Positions 34,127 to 47,500 of a stretch of 64,000 bases of DNA are shown here, one piece after another. This DNA comes from Agelas oroides (lineage: Eukaryota > Porifera > Demospongiae > Agelasida > Agelasidae), in NCBI GenBank assembly GCA_949130485.1, contig OX422184.1:18166324-18230323 (forward strand). Reading direction: 5' to 3'. The notes below the pieces were generated by a model, which worked only from the letters and a program-made list of their open reading frames with translations, was not told where the DNA came from and did no database searches. The position numbers and the translations under genes were made by a program. Each line of letters opens with the position of its first letter. The stretch's first letter is position 1.

Positions 34127-34271
34127 CTAAATTCAAGTATATGAAGTTAAATTGCGTATAGAGAGAGTTAAAATCTACATTCTGGGCAATCCCATATTTT
34201 GATTCTCATGAGCTAAGTCCGTACGTAAGGAGATTCCCTTTCAGTACTTCGCGTGACTTTGAAAAAACAGA

Positions 34272-34291
34272 TGACGTAAGTGCTATATATA
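34272..34291 (+). promoter_or_regulatory. CRE-like site plus TATA box of 331-aa gene, copy B
   Basis: TGACGTAA (34272-34279) and TATATATA (34284-34291) are preserved although the upstream intergenic region is deleted about 150 bp away. An 8-bp addition in the leader distinguishes this copy. Confidence 0.5.
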
Positions 34292-34391
34292 GAGCTACGC
34301 ACTATAAAACTGTCGCTATTTGGTGACCACTGTTATTGGTTTAATAGTTTTTGTCTGCAATCAGTCTCGAATTAAGTCTTGTCCTGAAAAA

Positions 34392-35387
34392 ATGAGTTCC
34401 AAAACATGGAGTACAGAAAATGTCTTGCAATCTGTCACGAACTCTCCATTTATTGTTCAAATTCCTGAACAGCTCCTCGAACTTGGCAAGAAAATAGATG
34501 TTCTGGTAGACGATGTATACGCCGGTTTTTGTGCCTTGGATGATAGTCGGATTAGTGCAACCTCTCTCGCAAGGCATAGCATACGCGTGAATTTGGGCAC
34601 TGCTACTAGAAATGCATTCTACTTTGTGAACAAGATCGACGAATTTATGTGGTATGCACAGGATTCTGAAAGAATGGCGAAGGTGACAGCAGATGTAAGA
34701 CAAGGAAATTTTGGGGAGCTGGATCTCTTGCTTCGTCAGTTGTCTGATTGTTTGGAACAAGCAATGGAATACTACGCCATTTTCAAAGAGTCCTGTAATC
34801 AAGCCAAAAGAGAGTGTGAAACAGGAGCTGAGATATGTGCATCCAAGTCAAGAGAAACTCGGTTGCGCAAGAAAAAAACGCAAATAAAAGGTGGTGTACT
34901 GGCAGGAGCAGGATTAAGTGGTGCGGCAGCTGTTGCAGCAGGAGGTACTGTAGCATCTGTTGTTGCTGGGATTTTTACTGCTGGAATAGGTACAGTTGTT
35001 GGCTTAGCTGTCACTGCTGGTGTTACAGCTGTAACCTTGGGAGGTGTAGGAACCACAGCTGCTATAGCCACTGTGGTGGTTGCAAACAGCTGTGATGACT
35101 TACTAAAGAAATTTCAACAATTGGGTAGGGCATTTGGTATGGCAGCAGACTCTGCAGATCAGCTGATTGAAACAGTGAGTGATTTCAAGTATTCAGTGGA
35201 CACAGCCCATTGGCAAGTGTCCACTATTCAATGGTCTTACGAGAGGAGAGCATTTGAGAATGTTTGCAGTGTTCTAAATGAACTGAGCACAAAGTGCAGT
35301 AGTATCTACTATAATACAACATCTGCAACCCGAAACAAATTGCAGAAGATTCTAAAAGAGAAAATGAATATAGAGGTTGCCTACTAA
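34392..35387 (+). CDS. 331-aa glycine-zipper-like protein, copy B
   Basis: Same length and architecture as copy A, with no frameshift or stop. Private differences are Leu at 158, Ala at 179 and Ser at 303. Its 3' flank diverges soon after the stop and leads into a 1.8-kb insertion absent from units A and C. The surrounding unit is the most rearranged of the three, yet this frame stays open, which hints at selection on the gene. Confidence 0.8.
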   Translation: MSSKTWSTENVLQSVTNSPFIVQIPEQLLELGKKIDVLVDDVYAGFCALDDSRISATSLARHSIRVNLGTATRNAFYFVNKIDEFMWYAQDSERMAKVTADVRQGNFGELDLLLRQLSDCLEQAMEYYAIFKESCNQAKRECETGAEICASKSRETRLRKKKTQIKGGVLAGAGLSGAAAVAAGGTVASVVAGIFTAGIGTVVGLAVTAGVTAVTLGGVGTTAAIATVVVANSCDDLLKKFQQLGRAFGMAADSADQLIETVSDFKYSVDTAHWQVSTIQWSYERRAFENVCSVLNELSTKCSSIYYNTTSATRNKLQKILKEKMNIEVAY

Positions 35388-35472
35388 TTTGTGCCTTAAA
35401 TTTATGTACTAGCTTTTTTTATATTTTGTTGTTCTTGTCTCAGTATTATTCATGCAGTGTGATGAATATACT

Positions 35473-36154
35473 ACAAGTCACAAAAAAGTTTGCCAAACGC
35501 AAACAAGCACATGTAGGGATGAAATCCTCAAAAACCAACCAAACAAGACGGGAACGACACCACAATACTTTTACACCATCCCTACATCTTGTGCCATTTT
35601 GCCAAAACTGTGTGTTTGTATTTGTTTTTTAGTTGTGTGTAGAAGAGGGTTGTCTTGTAGATGGAAGGGTGTGGCGTGGGTGTGTTGTGCATAGTGAGTA
35701 TGTTGTGTTGTTGGTGGTTGCTACTGAGTGTAGCAGGTATGGTCCAAGTTGTGTGTAGAAGGTGTGGAGTGAGTGAGGAGTGGTGAGTGTGTGTGTTATG
35801 TTGGAATGTGCATTATGTTGTTAAGTTTTATGCCTGTTTAGCATGATAGATATGGGTTGTCTTGTATACAGGTGGCTGTGAAGTGAGTAGCGGTAATTTT
35901 GTAATGCTTTGTGAAGGATAGGTTATTTTGTGAGATAGTTGAATGGAGTGAAGTACTATGTTTGTTTGTGGTTGGTGTGGGCTAATAAGTACAAATGTAG
36001 AGGGTTTTGTGTTGTGTACAGGTGGCAAAATGGCACAAGATGTAGGGATGGTGTAAAAGTATTGTGGTGTCGTTCCCGTCTTGTTTGGTTGGTTTTTGAG
36101 GATTTCATCCCTACATGTGCTTGTTTGCGTTTGGCAAACTTTTTTGTGACTTGT
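35473..36154. repeat. Perfect 131-bp inverted repeat
   Basis: 35473-35603 and 36024-36154 are exact reverse complements, separated by 420 bp of T/G-rich sequence. Matching open frames on opposite strands are a consequence of this symmetry. It forms the left end of an insertion specific to unit B. Confidence 0.9.
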
Positions 36155-36501
36155 TTCTGTTGTTTTTTTGTTGTTGTTGTGTAACCACACCCCAAGTGAA
36201 ATGACTTGTTATGTAGTTTATTGTTGATGTTGATGGATTTCTGGAGGATGTTAGCTGTTTGCACTTGTCCACTTGACAATGGAATCATGGGTGTAACTGT
36301 TGTCTAATTGGGTATGTGCATGTGTGTGTGAGTGGTTGTTCTAAGGCACTGTGGTATATACATGACTGTCTACCTGTTCTGTTGTATGACAGGGTTGTAA
36401 CACTGTATGTTGTGTGTTGTCCAAGGAACAGTTTCTATAGCTGGTTATACATTGTGGGCAGGTGTGTGTAGGTTGTGTATGGTGGGTGGCAGGTACATAG
36501 G

Positions 36502-36663
36502 TCATAAAGAGGTAAGGCATAACTGTGGTAAAGGAACCCTTGGAGAGTAAGAGTGTTTTTCCGGGTTCTTCCAGTACTTGTTACGGGACGCTTGCCTTTT
36601 GCTTTCTTTGTTTCGCAGATAGTTCTGCTTATCCCGCGCCCGTTTCTTGTGGACGTTACGCAT
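36502..36663 (-). pseudogene. Possible transposon-protein relic, Lys/Arg-rich
   Basis: A 53-codon frame from ATG at 36663 encodes a charged segment (HKKRARDKQNYLRNKESKRQ, then NKYWKNPEK). It resembles the RK-rich N-terminal regions of some invertebrate Helitron-type proteins. No helicase or Rep motif is present, so it is at best a fragment. Confidence 0.25.
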
Positions 36664-37033
36664 ACTGCGTTCCTTGTCAAATCCAGCACAAGTACGTCAA
36701 CTGCTGTATGAAAGTAGCAACATATGCAATCGTTTGGGAATCAATCGATCGTCAAGCTCTCTACGGAAGTAGAATAACCGCAGCTGCATGCCAACTTCAC
36801 GTGCTGTAGCTGTTGAACTTCTGTTGACGTAATCGCTATGAATATTCTATTCTAACAAAATGGCGTATAGCAGCAAGCATAAGCGTGGGGTTACCTGAGA
36901 ATCGCCGATTAATTCGACTTCTTTCTTTGAGAACGATGAGTGGTGGGTATAATACCCAGTAATTTATGCTGATCTTTCGCGTTTGAATTGTTGTAATAGC
37001 TTCAGCCGTTGTCGTGCTATCGTGGTGAGCAAA

Positions 37034-37041
37034 AGAAGAAG

Positions 37042-37071
<30 letters not shown>
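37034..37071. repeat. (GAA)n microsatellite
   Basis: About 12 uninterrupted AAG/GAA triplets within the unit-B insertion. Confidence 0.9.
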
Positions 37072-37072
<1 letters not shown>

Positions 37073-37310
37073 CAGAAGATAGACGATTTGCCTTTTTTAG
37101 CGACTTGACTGTCAGGTACTTAGCGATGCTTTCCAGCAAATTTAACGATCCTGTTGCCCATGGAAGCACTCGATAATGTCTGATATGGCTCATGGAGGCC
37201 GTTGACTTATCTAACGCGGACATTTCGAGCGTGTCATTTGTGCACTTTGAATGTGGCCGCCATTTTTTTTCGGGGTCATCCCTACATATGGCGTACTACC
37301 GTACGCCATG

Positions 37311-38572
37311 ATAAATAATCTCAAGGTTCCAATAAGGCATAAATATGCTTCCAAGCAACATGATACGTGAATACAAATCAGAGTTAACATGAATACCAAT
37401 AGTACACCACCATGAATAAAGGCTAGCTAAAGTTTCATCACGAAAAGCTGCAGCTACTGTGAATATTGCTAGCATGTGCATGGTTAAAAAAAATGAGAGC
37501 AACAACATGACTTGTATATAGAGAGCCACAAATGAAGCAACATTGTATGGTATGTACCTAGGTAGAGGTACCTCTCACTGACAGAAATTTCAATTGAATT
37601 CTCTTGTCTTTTGTTACAACCCTCTGATTCCGAGGCCTTCAATTAGCATCTTGGCAACATTTAGTGTAATTTCTACATAAGACTGACTGCCACTGGCAAT
37701 CAAAAGACTGGGGTGCGAGACCTTCATGTGTCCCACCCATGAGATCTTGTAGTTTGAAAAGTGAAATACTTATTCACTGTATGTCTGTCTTGAAACCAAT
37801 AAGCTTGTGTTGTATATACTTGATTATGATGTGGACTCATATATACTCCAGCAGGAATGCACTGCTCACAGATACAGTTCCCTGTACATTCAAGGTAGTG
37901 AATATTTATTATGTGAGAGAGGTGAAAGTGCATGATAATTTATGCTGGGCACTACAATCCACTTACAATGTCATGCATGCACAACATGCAACTAGTCAGG
38001 ATTGCACAAACTTCCATATTTTCTTAAGTTGTTAACCGATTGCAGCAGCAAACCAAAGTGCATGTTTTAGCTTTAGCACGGCAAACTACTGTCGAAACTC
38101 AAGATGGGCTGCATTACATCATCAGATTGCGGAGTGCATGCACGTGAGGTTGTCCTACCCAGCTCCCCGGATATCAATAGCAATGATGCTGCAATTGGTA
38201 ATTTGCATTCAAAAGCTAGGGATTTTTGTTACTAACTCAAAGTGGAACACATCTATCTGTATACCTTTTATATACACCACTTTGGTGGTGGCCCAAAATG
38301 GTTCTCAGGTCAAACTCATGAGACATCAAAATGGAACAAATTATGAGAAATACTTCAGCTGCAAGCAACATAAGTTCCAACTTTAATGTCTTTCTTACCC
38401 AGCAAGAGGTCTTAGCATAAATTCCTGTTGTCAAACATCATCAAAATTCTCCTGTGTAAAAAGTATCCTTTTATACCTAACACAGCAAACATTAATTGTT
38501 ACATAAGTATGTATATATAGCTACTAGCACAAAACAAATAAAGCAGCACGTTTAAGTCTCATGCTGCTACAG
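37311..38572. other. Noncoding spacer between 331-aa gene B and channel gene 2
   Basis: Shortened version of 5740-8423. The palindromic MITE and several hundred flanking bases present in units A and C are missing here. No gene is recognised. Confidence 0.5.
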
Positions 38573-41500
38573 TTAATCTGGCTCATCCTCCACATGTATT
38601 TCTTGGTGCTGAGCAATGGCTTGCAGGAGGTTCTCCAGACGGCTCATTCGCTTCTCCAGCTGTTGCTGCAAGTGATCACAAAAATTTACTTCAAAAAAAA
38701 AAAAGTTAACATCAATTGAACTTTTATTTTTAGCTACTTCGTCAAACTCTGCTCAAAGTTTAGCTGTTTGGCTTAATATACATTGTACCTAACTGAATGT
38801 TATTCACATCAGCAGTATAAATACTCCATTTTATAAATACATAGATTTACTGCAGCTGGTGTGTACCTGCCAGGAGTCTGCCTGCTCTTTGACTGCTGCT
38901 TTAGCTCTCTCTTCTTCCTTTTCTTTCTCCTGCAGTAGATATTTCTACTGTCAGTAATGTAGCTACTAACAACAACACAGTAACTTTACCTGATTCACAG
39001 CAGCTGTGTCATTAATGATCTCCTTTATCATCTTCATTTCATTCAGAAGAACTACTGTCTGGTCCTCAACAGTTCGCTAAAAATGTGAATGAGCTTGAAT
39101 GAGAGCACATATTGGTACGTATACTAGCTGTATTGTATTGTTTATAGCATAAGGATAGCAGTGAGACTCTCTCATATGTTATTATGTGACAGCAAGTTGA
39201 CATTAAAACAATGTCAAAAAGGTGGTAAATCATGTACATGAGAATGAGTTGTGACGCTGAATCTGGTTGCCACTAAAAGGGGAGATGAGTGGTTTCTACA
39301 CCTGTTTGTGCTAACAAGGTGAAAAATATTCCAGTCAAGGCCTTTCTACATCCATCGAAGACAGCCGCCATGTGCATGGCATGTCATGATTATGCCTGCC
39401 CACCTCCTCCTATCGCGCAAACCCTATCTTCAAACAGATTGCACCAACTGATAACATACGGCCAAAGTCAGACAACAACAAATGGTTAATGGATACAAAA
39501 ATTCGCTCTCAGGAACCCACCCAACTTATCAATGTTTGTATAGAACACAAAAATACAAGCCAAGGAGAGAATACAGTTAGATAATACACAACAATATCTT
39601 ACCACTGGGGGATTCAGAATGTTGTCAATGTTTTCACGCAACATGTAGGGCTGTCCTCCCCAGATACCATGCAGAAATGACTGCCAGCAGCTCAACTTCC
39701 TGACAACTTTAATATTCTGTGATTTTGCAGTGCCAAACCAACTCTGAAACTTGCTGGGTATGTGTTGCTTCACTGATGACACCAGCTCCTCCACTGATAA
39801 CACTAGTTCAACCTGAAAAATTCATAATTCCACAATATATACAGATATACTGTGTACTGGAAAATATCATGAGTCTGTTGCCAATACAGCCAACAGACGA
39901 GTGATATTTCCAGTACAAAAATATAAGGTTTTTATTATGTACTAAAGTAACTTTATAGCAGGGAGATGATAACATCAGATACTAGTGTATCATACCACTA
40001 CTCGTTATAAACTAACTGCCTAAAAAAAACTATTTTGTTTACAAACAGGTTGTGTACCATAACACTGAGCCTGCATAGTCACAGTACATATTTATTGTGT
40101 ATGTTATGTATTTGTCATTTATCGTATTGCTGCACAAACAGTAATGCTTAGATTCTTCAATAACATGGAGCAGGAATGAAAACGCTGAGAGACTAAAAGT
40201 AACTGGCCATGCAACCAGCATTAAATAGCTTAGTCACTACTTTTGCAATATTCTGTCACAAACAGTATGAACTACTAACTTGCATCAACTGTATCAGTGC
40301 AGTGAGTGGAGTAGGCTGAAATTGTGTGCATATACTGTTAATAACACCCACAAACTACCTGCAAAGCAAGCTTCTTCAATTCAGCAGCCTTCAATATCTC
40401 CATAACATCACCCACAGCGAGACCAGTCTGTATGGTAACAAAACATGCAATCTCTGATATTGCCAATCTGGAAAAGCAAAACTATCTGTACAAATGTAGA
40501 GATCTCTAACACCCACCAGCATGTTAATGAATAAGACTGGCATCACAGCAATGAAAACGACCCAGATGGCAGTTGTGATTGGCAGGTATGCAAGCTCATC
40601 TTGTTCTTCACTTTCTCCACCAGGAGATACATGGAACTGTCCACTGAAGTCATATTCTCCAGTAGCCATGGCTACAGTTCTCAATATAGCACTTGCCGGA
40701 GTGGAAAATGCTGTACGCTACAGGAAAACAGGTGATATTGATAAATCAAGTCCAGAATACAGATACAACGGTACGTGAGAGTGGCATGCATGTACAGTGC
40801 ACAAAATGTTGCCATGTACAAAATCTCAGGCTTAAATTTCCACAGTTAATTCTGTAATCGTACATAGTGTATATAATGCAGACAGAGTGACAGGTAATCC
40901 TTCCCACAATGATACCAACACCTAAAGATCATACTAACCTTGTATACAGGTTCATAGAAAGCCATGTAGAAGGCAAGGCCAAATGCTGTGAGCAGCAAAA
41001 GTGAGAGCACCACTGTCCACAGAAACGTGTACACAATCTTCAGAAACATCACAATGTAAATTCCAATCAAAGGAAACTTTTGGATGAATAGCACAAGATT
41101 AATCCATGCCAAGAAGACAGCTAGTATGCCAAATTGCCACTGCCAGTTCCGTGGACACAAGCAGGGTGCGCCAAACACAAAAACAAAGAGAACTGTAGAG
41201 GAGTATAGCACCAACTCCAGCCAATTTGACCAGTCCATCAAGTATTTCAGTCTGAACTGAACCATTTGGAGCACCTCAATTCCAAACCGATATACGGTCA
41301 TCATAATTGTAAAAACAGCGAGAGCAGAAATTGCATTGTATCTGGATGAGCTGATTCCTTAATAAAAAAGAGAACAAAAGGTGAAGGTTGGTGTGAATTA
41401 GGGCAAATTCAAAATTTGTGTTCCAGTAATTAGAACATTCCTTAAATTAGAGCGAGTATGGCAACCTGTTTGACCACAATAAGTTCTCATACTCTGCAGT

Positions 41501-44500
41501 ACATAAATTTCGTCTATCAGATTGATGCTGCCCTCAAATAGTAGCCACACATGTAATTGGAAGCTTTGAGTAAAATAATCACCACCCTTGAACAGTGACC
41601 ACAGCTAGTACATAAGGCACTTGAACACATGTACATATAAATGCTAGGACTGTGATAATTATATGATTCCTTTCCATGGCTATAACTGCAGCACTGAGAT
41701 GCTGCCCGTACAACAGTTGTCACACTGTCATTAGCTGCAAAGGAGTCAAGTGTCAGCAAAGTGACAAAAATGGCTCCGTAGCCCTAGGCCTGTCTGTATC
41801 ACCTCTTTGTATCTTAGCCAGCTCTACAGGAATAGACATTGCTTTCCAATTGTAACTACACAAGTGAAAAAAATAGCAGCTGTGGTGCTTGATCGAGGAA
41901 ATGTAGAACATGGTAGTGCTCAACAGGTCCACAATTGGCTTGCAACAAGGTTTGATACAGTTGTTCTCCCTGTCACCCCAGCACACCTGATAAGGCTTGC
42001 ATGGTATTAGCCAAAATGCATCCTGCGCAGTGGGTGACTTTACATAACACCTATATATAGGCCTATTTGTTTAGAGAGATGTGGTTCGTTGATTGTTCAT
42101 GCATGAAAAGTTATCAAACTCATCAAATGTACACTAATGTTATCATAAAGGGGTTGCGTTTATGTTTGATGTTTGATGTAAACTACAATACTGCCCTTTG
42201 TTAATGCTTACCACAATCTCCACATTGTGTATTTGCAGTTGTATCACAAGTTTCAGATACACCAGCCAGGATTTCCTTGCCTATTTAAAGCACACATGTA
42301 AGTAGCAAACAACTAGTGGAACCAAAATTTGTACAAAGCCATGCACAGCTCAACAAACTTCCTGTGAATTGTCAACATCATTTATATACTGTATAGCGGG
42401 AAACTTTCGCAAGGTCCCAATTTTCGCGATTTTTGCAACCCACGACCGAAAATAAGAACCGCAAAATAAGAACCGCGAAAATCTTGACACGTGAACTTTT
42501 GCATGTACTTTTGAACTCGTGGAAATTTTCACACGTGCGTTTTGTGTGCTAGTCTCACTCGATCTGACGATGGCACTGTATCGCTATTTCAAACCGGCAA
42601 ACAACGTCCTACCCTCTCCCATGGGACATCTTTCATCCTCTGTTAGCCCGGCAACGATAAAGGGTGTGGTCAACAGTTCACGCTAAACGCTAAAATTAAA
42701 ACTGCAAAAATTTCTTTTGGAGGGAAAAAGGGATTTTTGCGAAAATTTGGACCAGCGAAAATTTCCCACTATACGGTACATATACAAGCAATGAACCAAT
42801 CTCGCTGGAAGTAGAGCAGACCTAGAAAGTCGGAATGTGTTCTAGCGTCATCAGGTTCACTGGGAGATGGGGACTGCTATCTCATGCAAGAATTAAAGCC
42901 AGTTAGGTGGCTGGACTTACCCATATAGGGAAGGTAGTGGAAGCTCGAAGGTAACATCTCTTTGTACAGCTGTCCTTCAAATATTGCTGCTATATGGGGA
43001 CTACTACTTATCTCACGCTCAAAATGCAGTCAGATGGCTGATCTTATCCAAAAGGTCGGTAGAAGCTCCTTGAAGGTATCTTCTCTTCATGCAGCTGTCC
43101 TTTGTGTAGCTGTCTTTCGTTCAAATATCGTAGCTATCATAATCATCACGTGTTGTTGATGTGCAAATGCGTGCGTGCGCGCGTACAGAAGCGCTGGAGG
43201 CACCAGAAGTACTAATGGACAAGGCCTGATTTGAGTGAGGAATAAGTTAGACAGAAAGATGTTAAAAGCCATGCATGCATAGCATGCAGTGTGTGCATAA
43301 GTATGGCTTATGAGCACTTGCACAGAGGCACGAGTATCACAGATTTGCACACAGAATCTTGTGTATGTGTATTATTATAGTAGGTACAAGATTCACAGAA
43401 CTTAGATATGTGCCTTCCATCTCACAAATACCTACTTAGCAATCTTTCACATACGTACATATTACTTACATATCTTGTATTCAGGGCTCATCACAACAAG
43501 AGCAAAAGTTGTCAGAGAGAGAACAAAAGGAAGATATGTCAGAATGTTGAAGAGGTAGACCCACATCCCAAAATTCTTCCACTTGTAATGAAGGAGACTG
43601 CCAACCAGTGGATGCTCCAAAAGATCAAGACGACCACTGTCAACCTGTAGGACATAATGTGTACTATACATTTCTGGCTAGATCATTGGCATGCATCAGC
43701 ATATTTTTAAATAGAAGTATTTTAATGTGAAGAGCGTGATCAAATAGTAATCAAACATACAATGTAGTTAATTGACTATACTCATGGTAGAGTATGTACT
43801 AAGCACCCACACATATTTGGACACATTAGAAAGATGGGGGTGGGTGCTATATTGATAAATTGAACAATTGGGCATAGGTGGGCCCTTGATATATTGCTTT
43901 TCAACCTTGCTAAGAAGTTGAGTGAGAATAGGTAGGTAGGCACTTGCTAAGTGGTAGCTATAGGTACTTCACATGTATAAATATACTCTATAGTATTACG
44001 TTAGTGATAGGAGAAACAAAAATGAACTCAACGATTTAATTACTAACTGCAAAGTGTAATTATACCATCATCATGAGTGGGTGAGTAGATTTCTCAAAAC
44101 CAACTGGTCCCCAAGAGGAATGCCATGTACTGTTGTCACGCTTCTTGACAGCCTCCAAGTGCTCAGTCTCACTGTAAGTGCCATCCTCATCCTTGTAGCT
44201 CTCCTCCACTCTTTGAGACAACAATTCAATGCAGATAAGTAAATGTTTGTTTGGGTAGTCATGTACGATCTCTGCTATATCCGCACACCAAATTGAAAAT
44301 TATTACTGTGTATTTCCATTACATTGCAACGTTCAAAGTGCTGTATTACTAAACTTCTGATAAGGGTGGGGCTCAAATGTGCTATGAAGATGCATCAGAT
44401 ATTTGAAGTGCATGTTAGCGCCGATCATAACACAAGTTCAGCAATACAGTATGGAAACACAGCGATGAGATTGAAGTATGTCATAGAATAGTCTTTAATT

Positions 44501-47500
44501 TCTGTGCAGGATTGTCACATATCAAATTAGGCTCAGGAAGGAAGCAATAATAAAAATTGGGCTACTTTTCAAAGCCGCTGTACATGACTTTCACATAATG
44601 AAAGTTAGTAAATCTATAATATATATACTTACTTTTGTTTTTCAGGCTTTCCATTGTCTCTTCTGAAGTCCTCCAGAAACTGGTAGTCAAACACAACGGT
44701 GTCAGCATTGTCAGGGTCATTGAGAGTACAACGATTCAGTACCTTGGCTGCTACATCTGTGCAGAGGTGCCAAGTATATGTAGGGTCAATGCTCGGAAAG
44801 TAAACTTATTAACTTACATTAGATTTGAACTATAAACAGATTAGAGTCAAGTTTAACCATATTAATATACCTGGCATTCTCTCTATCATCAATCTGAGGG
44901 GCGTAATCTTGCACTCAACTGCTTTGCCTCTGCATTGTCTCATTGCTTCTACCCAAACATCACTGTCAATGATGGCACTCATGACATCACTATTGGACAA
45001 CATAGGGAGCATACTAAATATACAGGGTTATGTAAAACATTAATGCGCACACTCCCTCTGTTTAATCACAACAGTGAGATAGGTATATTTGTAATTTTCA
45101 TTAGTTGACATTTGCGACAGTCCTGTGTAGAAATCAAAGATAACTCGGTCGTGTATTTTGATCTCACCACCATGTTCAAAGTGCCATATTGCTGAACTTC
45201 CACACACTTTCTTTACTTTCACCAAGCAGACACAGTTATCAAGTACTTCACTTTCTTTTAAATGCAGATACACAAGGTGGAACCACTAACTATATTCATT
45301 CCATTGCTAACGTGATCATTCCTGTCACTACTTATGATATACAACAAGCTGCTCTTCTGGAAAGCTATGGTAAAGTCAGTGTAAATATACCTGTGTTGGA
45401 GCATGGGACATATAGTAGAGTCTAATTGAGTCAAAGCTACCCTTCCCACAAACTTCAGACTCAAACTAGTGCAGAAAAAGGGGAGAGGAGTATTAGCGAA
45501 TACAGGCACTTTGTACATGTAGACTTATTATTAACTAATTAAAACTTTAAGTATCATACTCATGGCCTTTATCAATGACTTCTGCAATTTCAACACTTTG
45601 AATATCTGCCCCCGACTTCAGCAGTATGTTGATGACTTCAACCTGACGTTCATCACAAGCACATCGCAGAGCAGTTCTTTCCTGGAGAGAATGAAGCATA
45701 CCAGCTTATGCATAGAAGCACAGCAAAAGTAAAGTTTCTACATGTAGAGTTTCTACTGTAGACTTCAAATTATTTGGCAACAGGTACATCAACAATACGC
45801 AGTAAACTGAAATACATGTTATTCTGACTATAATGGCATTCTGCATGAACTCTGCAGTACGACTGATAAAAGCAAAACTGGTTGGCTTTAAAGGTTAATT
45901 AATTCTACCTGATAATCTCGTAATTCAATGCAGCTTTTATTTACACCAATCAAGTATTCAACCAAATCTGCATGACCATGGCTGGCTGCAAGGTGAAATG
46001 GCGTTTCATCATTCGCATTCCTGAAGAGAAAATGATATTTGGTGTAAAATTGGGTATTTATTTATTTATTCATATCAGCTTCACCATCCTCACACCTCAT
46101 TAAAGACTACAATTTTGCACACACAGTTGCGTGCATTCAGTACAATAGCACCTTTGTTATCCGAACATTATTCATCCAAATCCCCAATTGTTCAGACAAA
46201 ATGTAGCAAATAATTCTGTAATGGTTAGCTTCCACAGAGTGCCATGGTGGCAAAACTATAGAGAGCAAAGTGGGAGGCAAGCTTCTGTCAGTGTATGTAT
46301 GAATGTAGGCCAGAGTAGCCTCCTACGCAAGACAAATACATCCCCTGTCATCATGCAATACTACCCACTGCATTCACGATCTAAACCATCATATGTACAA
46401 ACTTGTGCATAGAATGCTTGTTCCACATTGTTCAACATTAAGTTAGTTGATTAAATGAACTTTAGGTCCCAGTGTTACAACATATTGACAGGAAATAGAG
46501 GATTTTAGAACAGTGTTGAGTTACCTTGCTTTCAAATTTGCCCTTGCATCCAGCAGAAAGCGCACCACTTTGTCATGCCCTTTGGCACATGCAAGGTGGA
46601 GGGGTGTATCGGAGTTCTGTTCCTCACAGATTCGGAGGATTCTAGGATAAGTGCACATCAACAGCTCCAACACCCTAGTACAGAAACAACAAAACAATGC
46701 TATGATGCCACACTGTACAAGCTACAGAGCAAACATCTGAGAACATAAATGTACACATTTCTACTTATGCAATAGACTCAGTGTGGAAAAATATCAAATA
46801 AAAGTGACATGGCTGTTACATAAGTTGAGGCTGAGGTGTTATGTAATAATAACTGAGCATTCAAATACCAAACTGAGTGTTTAGTGTTTAGACATAACTA
46901 GGCAACTATCTGCTTAACAAGCAACTTCCAATGGTGCAACAGCTTGATTTATTGTTGCCAATGCAGCATCTGGCTAATTCAAATCAAAATTTATAAGGGC
47001 CCAGGCATATGTGGGGACTGATTTACCATATAGCCGGAAATATTGGCGGTCTTTTTGGCGGTTTGGCCCCAAACTGACCGCAAAAAAATATTGGCGGAAT
47101 TTAAGTTTGGCAGTGGCGTCTCAGGTCCGTTCATCAAGCAGCAACGCCGTCTCTCGCTTGAGGTACTTGAACAAAGCCATGAGTTCGCAAATTTACAAGA
47201 AATAAAACTGGCAGCATCCTAGCGCCGAGCAAGCTACACGTACAGCTCGTGTAGAGGGGTGCCGGATGGGGCCCGAAGAGTGCTGCTGCATGCATCACGT
47301 CATTACACATTGCATACGAAATAAATTGGCGGATTTTAATTTGGCGGTTTCAACCTCGACCACCAAACCGCCAAATTTATTTCCCCGTCAAACTTTTTTC
47401 GCCTATAGGGTATATAGCTACGCCACTGTCAAAGAAATACATAAAGGGGTCTTTCCCTATAGTTATGTTTAGAGCATTGCTATCTGGCCAGGCCTTTTCA

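Larger units (their letters stand above)
35474..37310. mobile_element. About 1.84-kb insertion private to unit B
   Basis: Units A and C read GAATATACTA-TAAATAACC; unit B carries about 1.84 kb between these words. It contains the 131-bp inverted repeat, a short lysine/arginine-rich coding relic, a (GAA)n tract and, at the right end, the hairpin ATGGCGTAC-TACC-GTACGCCAT. No flanking duplication is obvious. It may be a composite of insertions or a Helitron-like fragment; the class is unresolved. Confidence 0.55.

Noticed and set aside
35828-36190. 120-codon minus frame in the unit-B insertion
   Set aside because: Its first half mirrors the plus frame at 35452 because of the perfect inverted repeat; no domain is visible.
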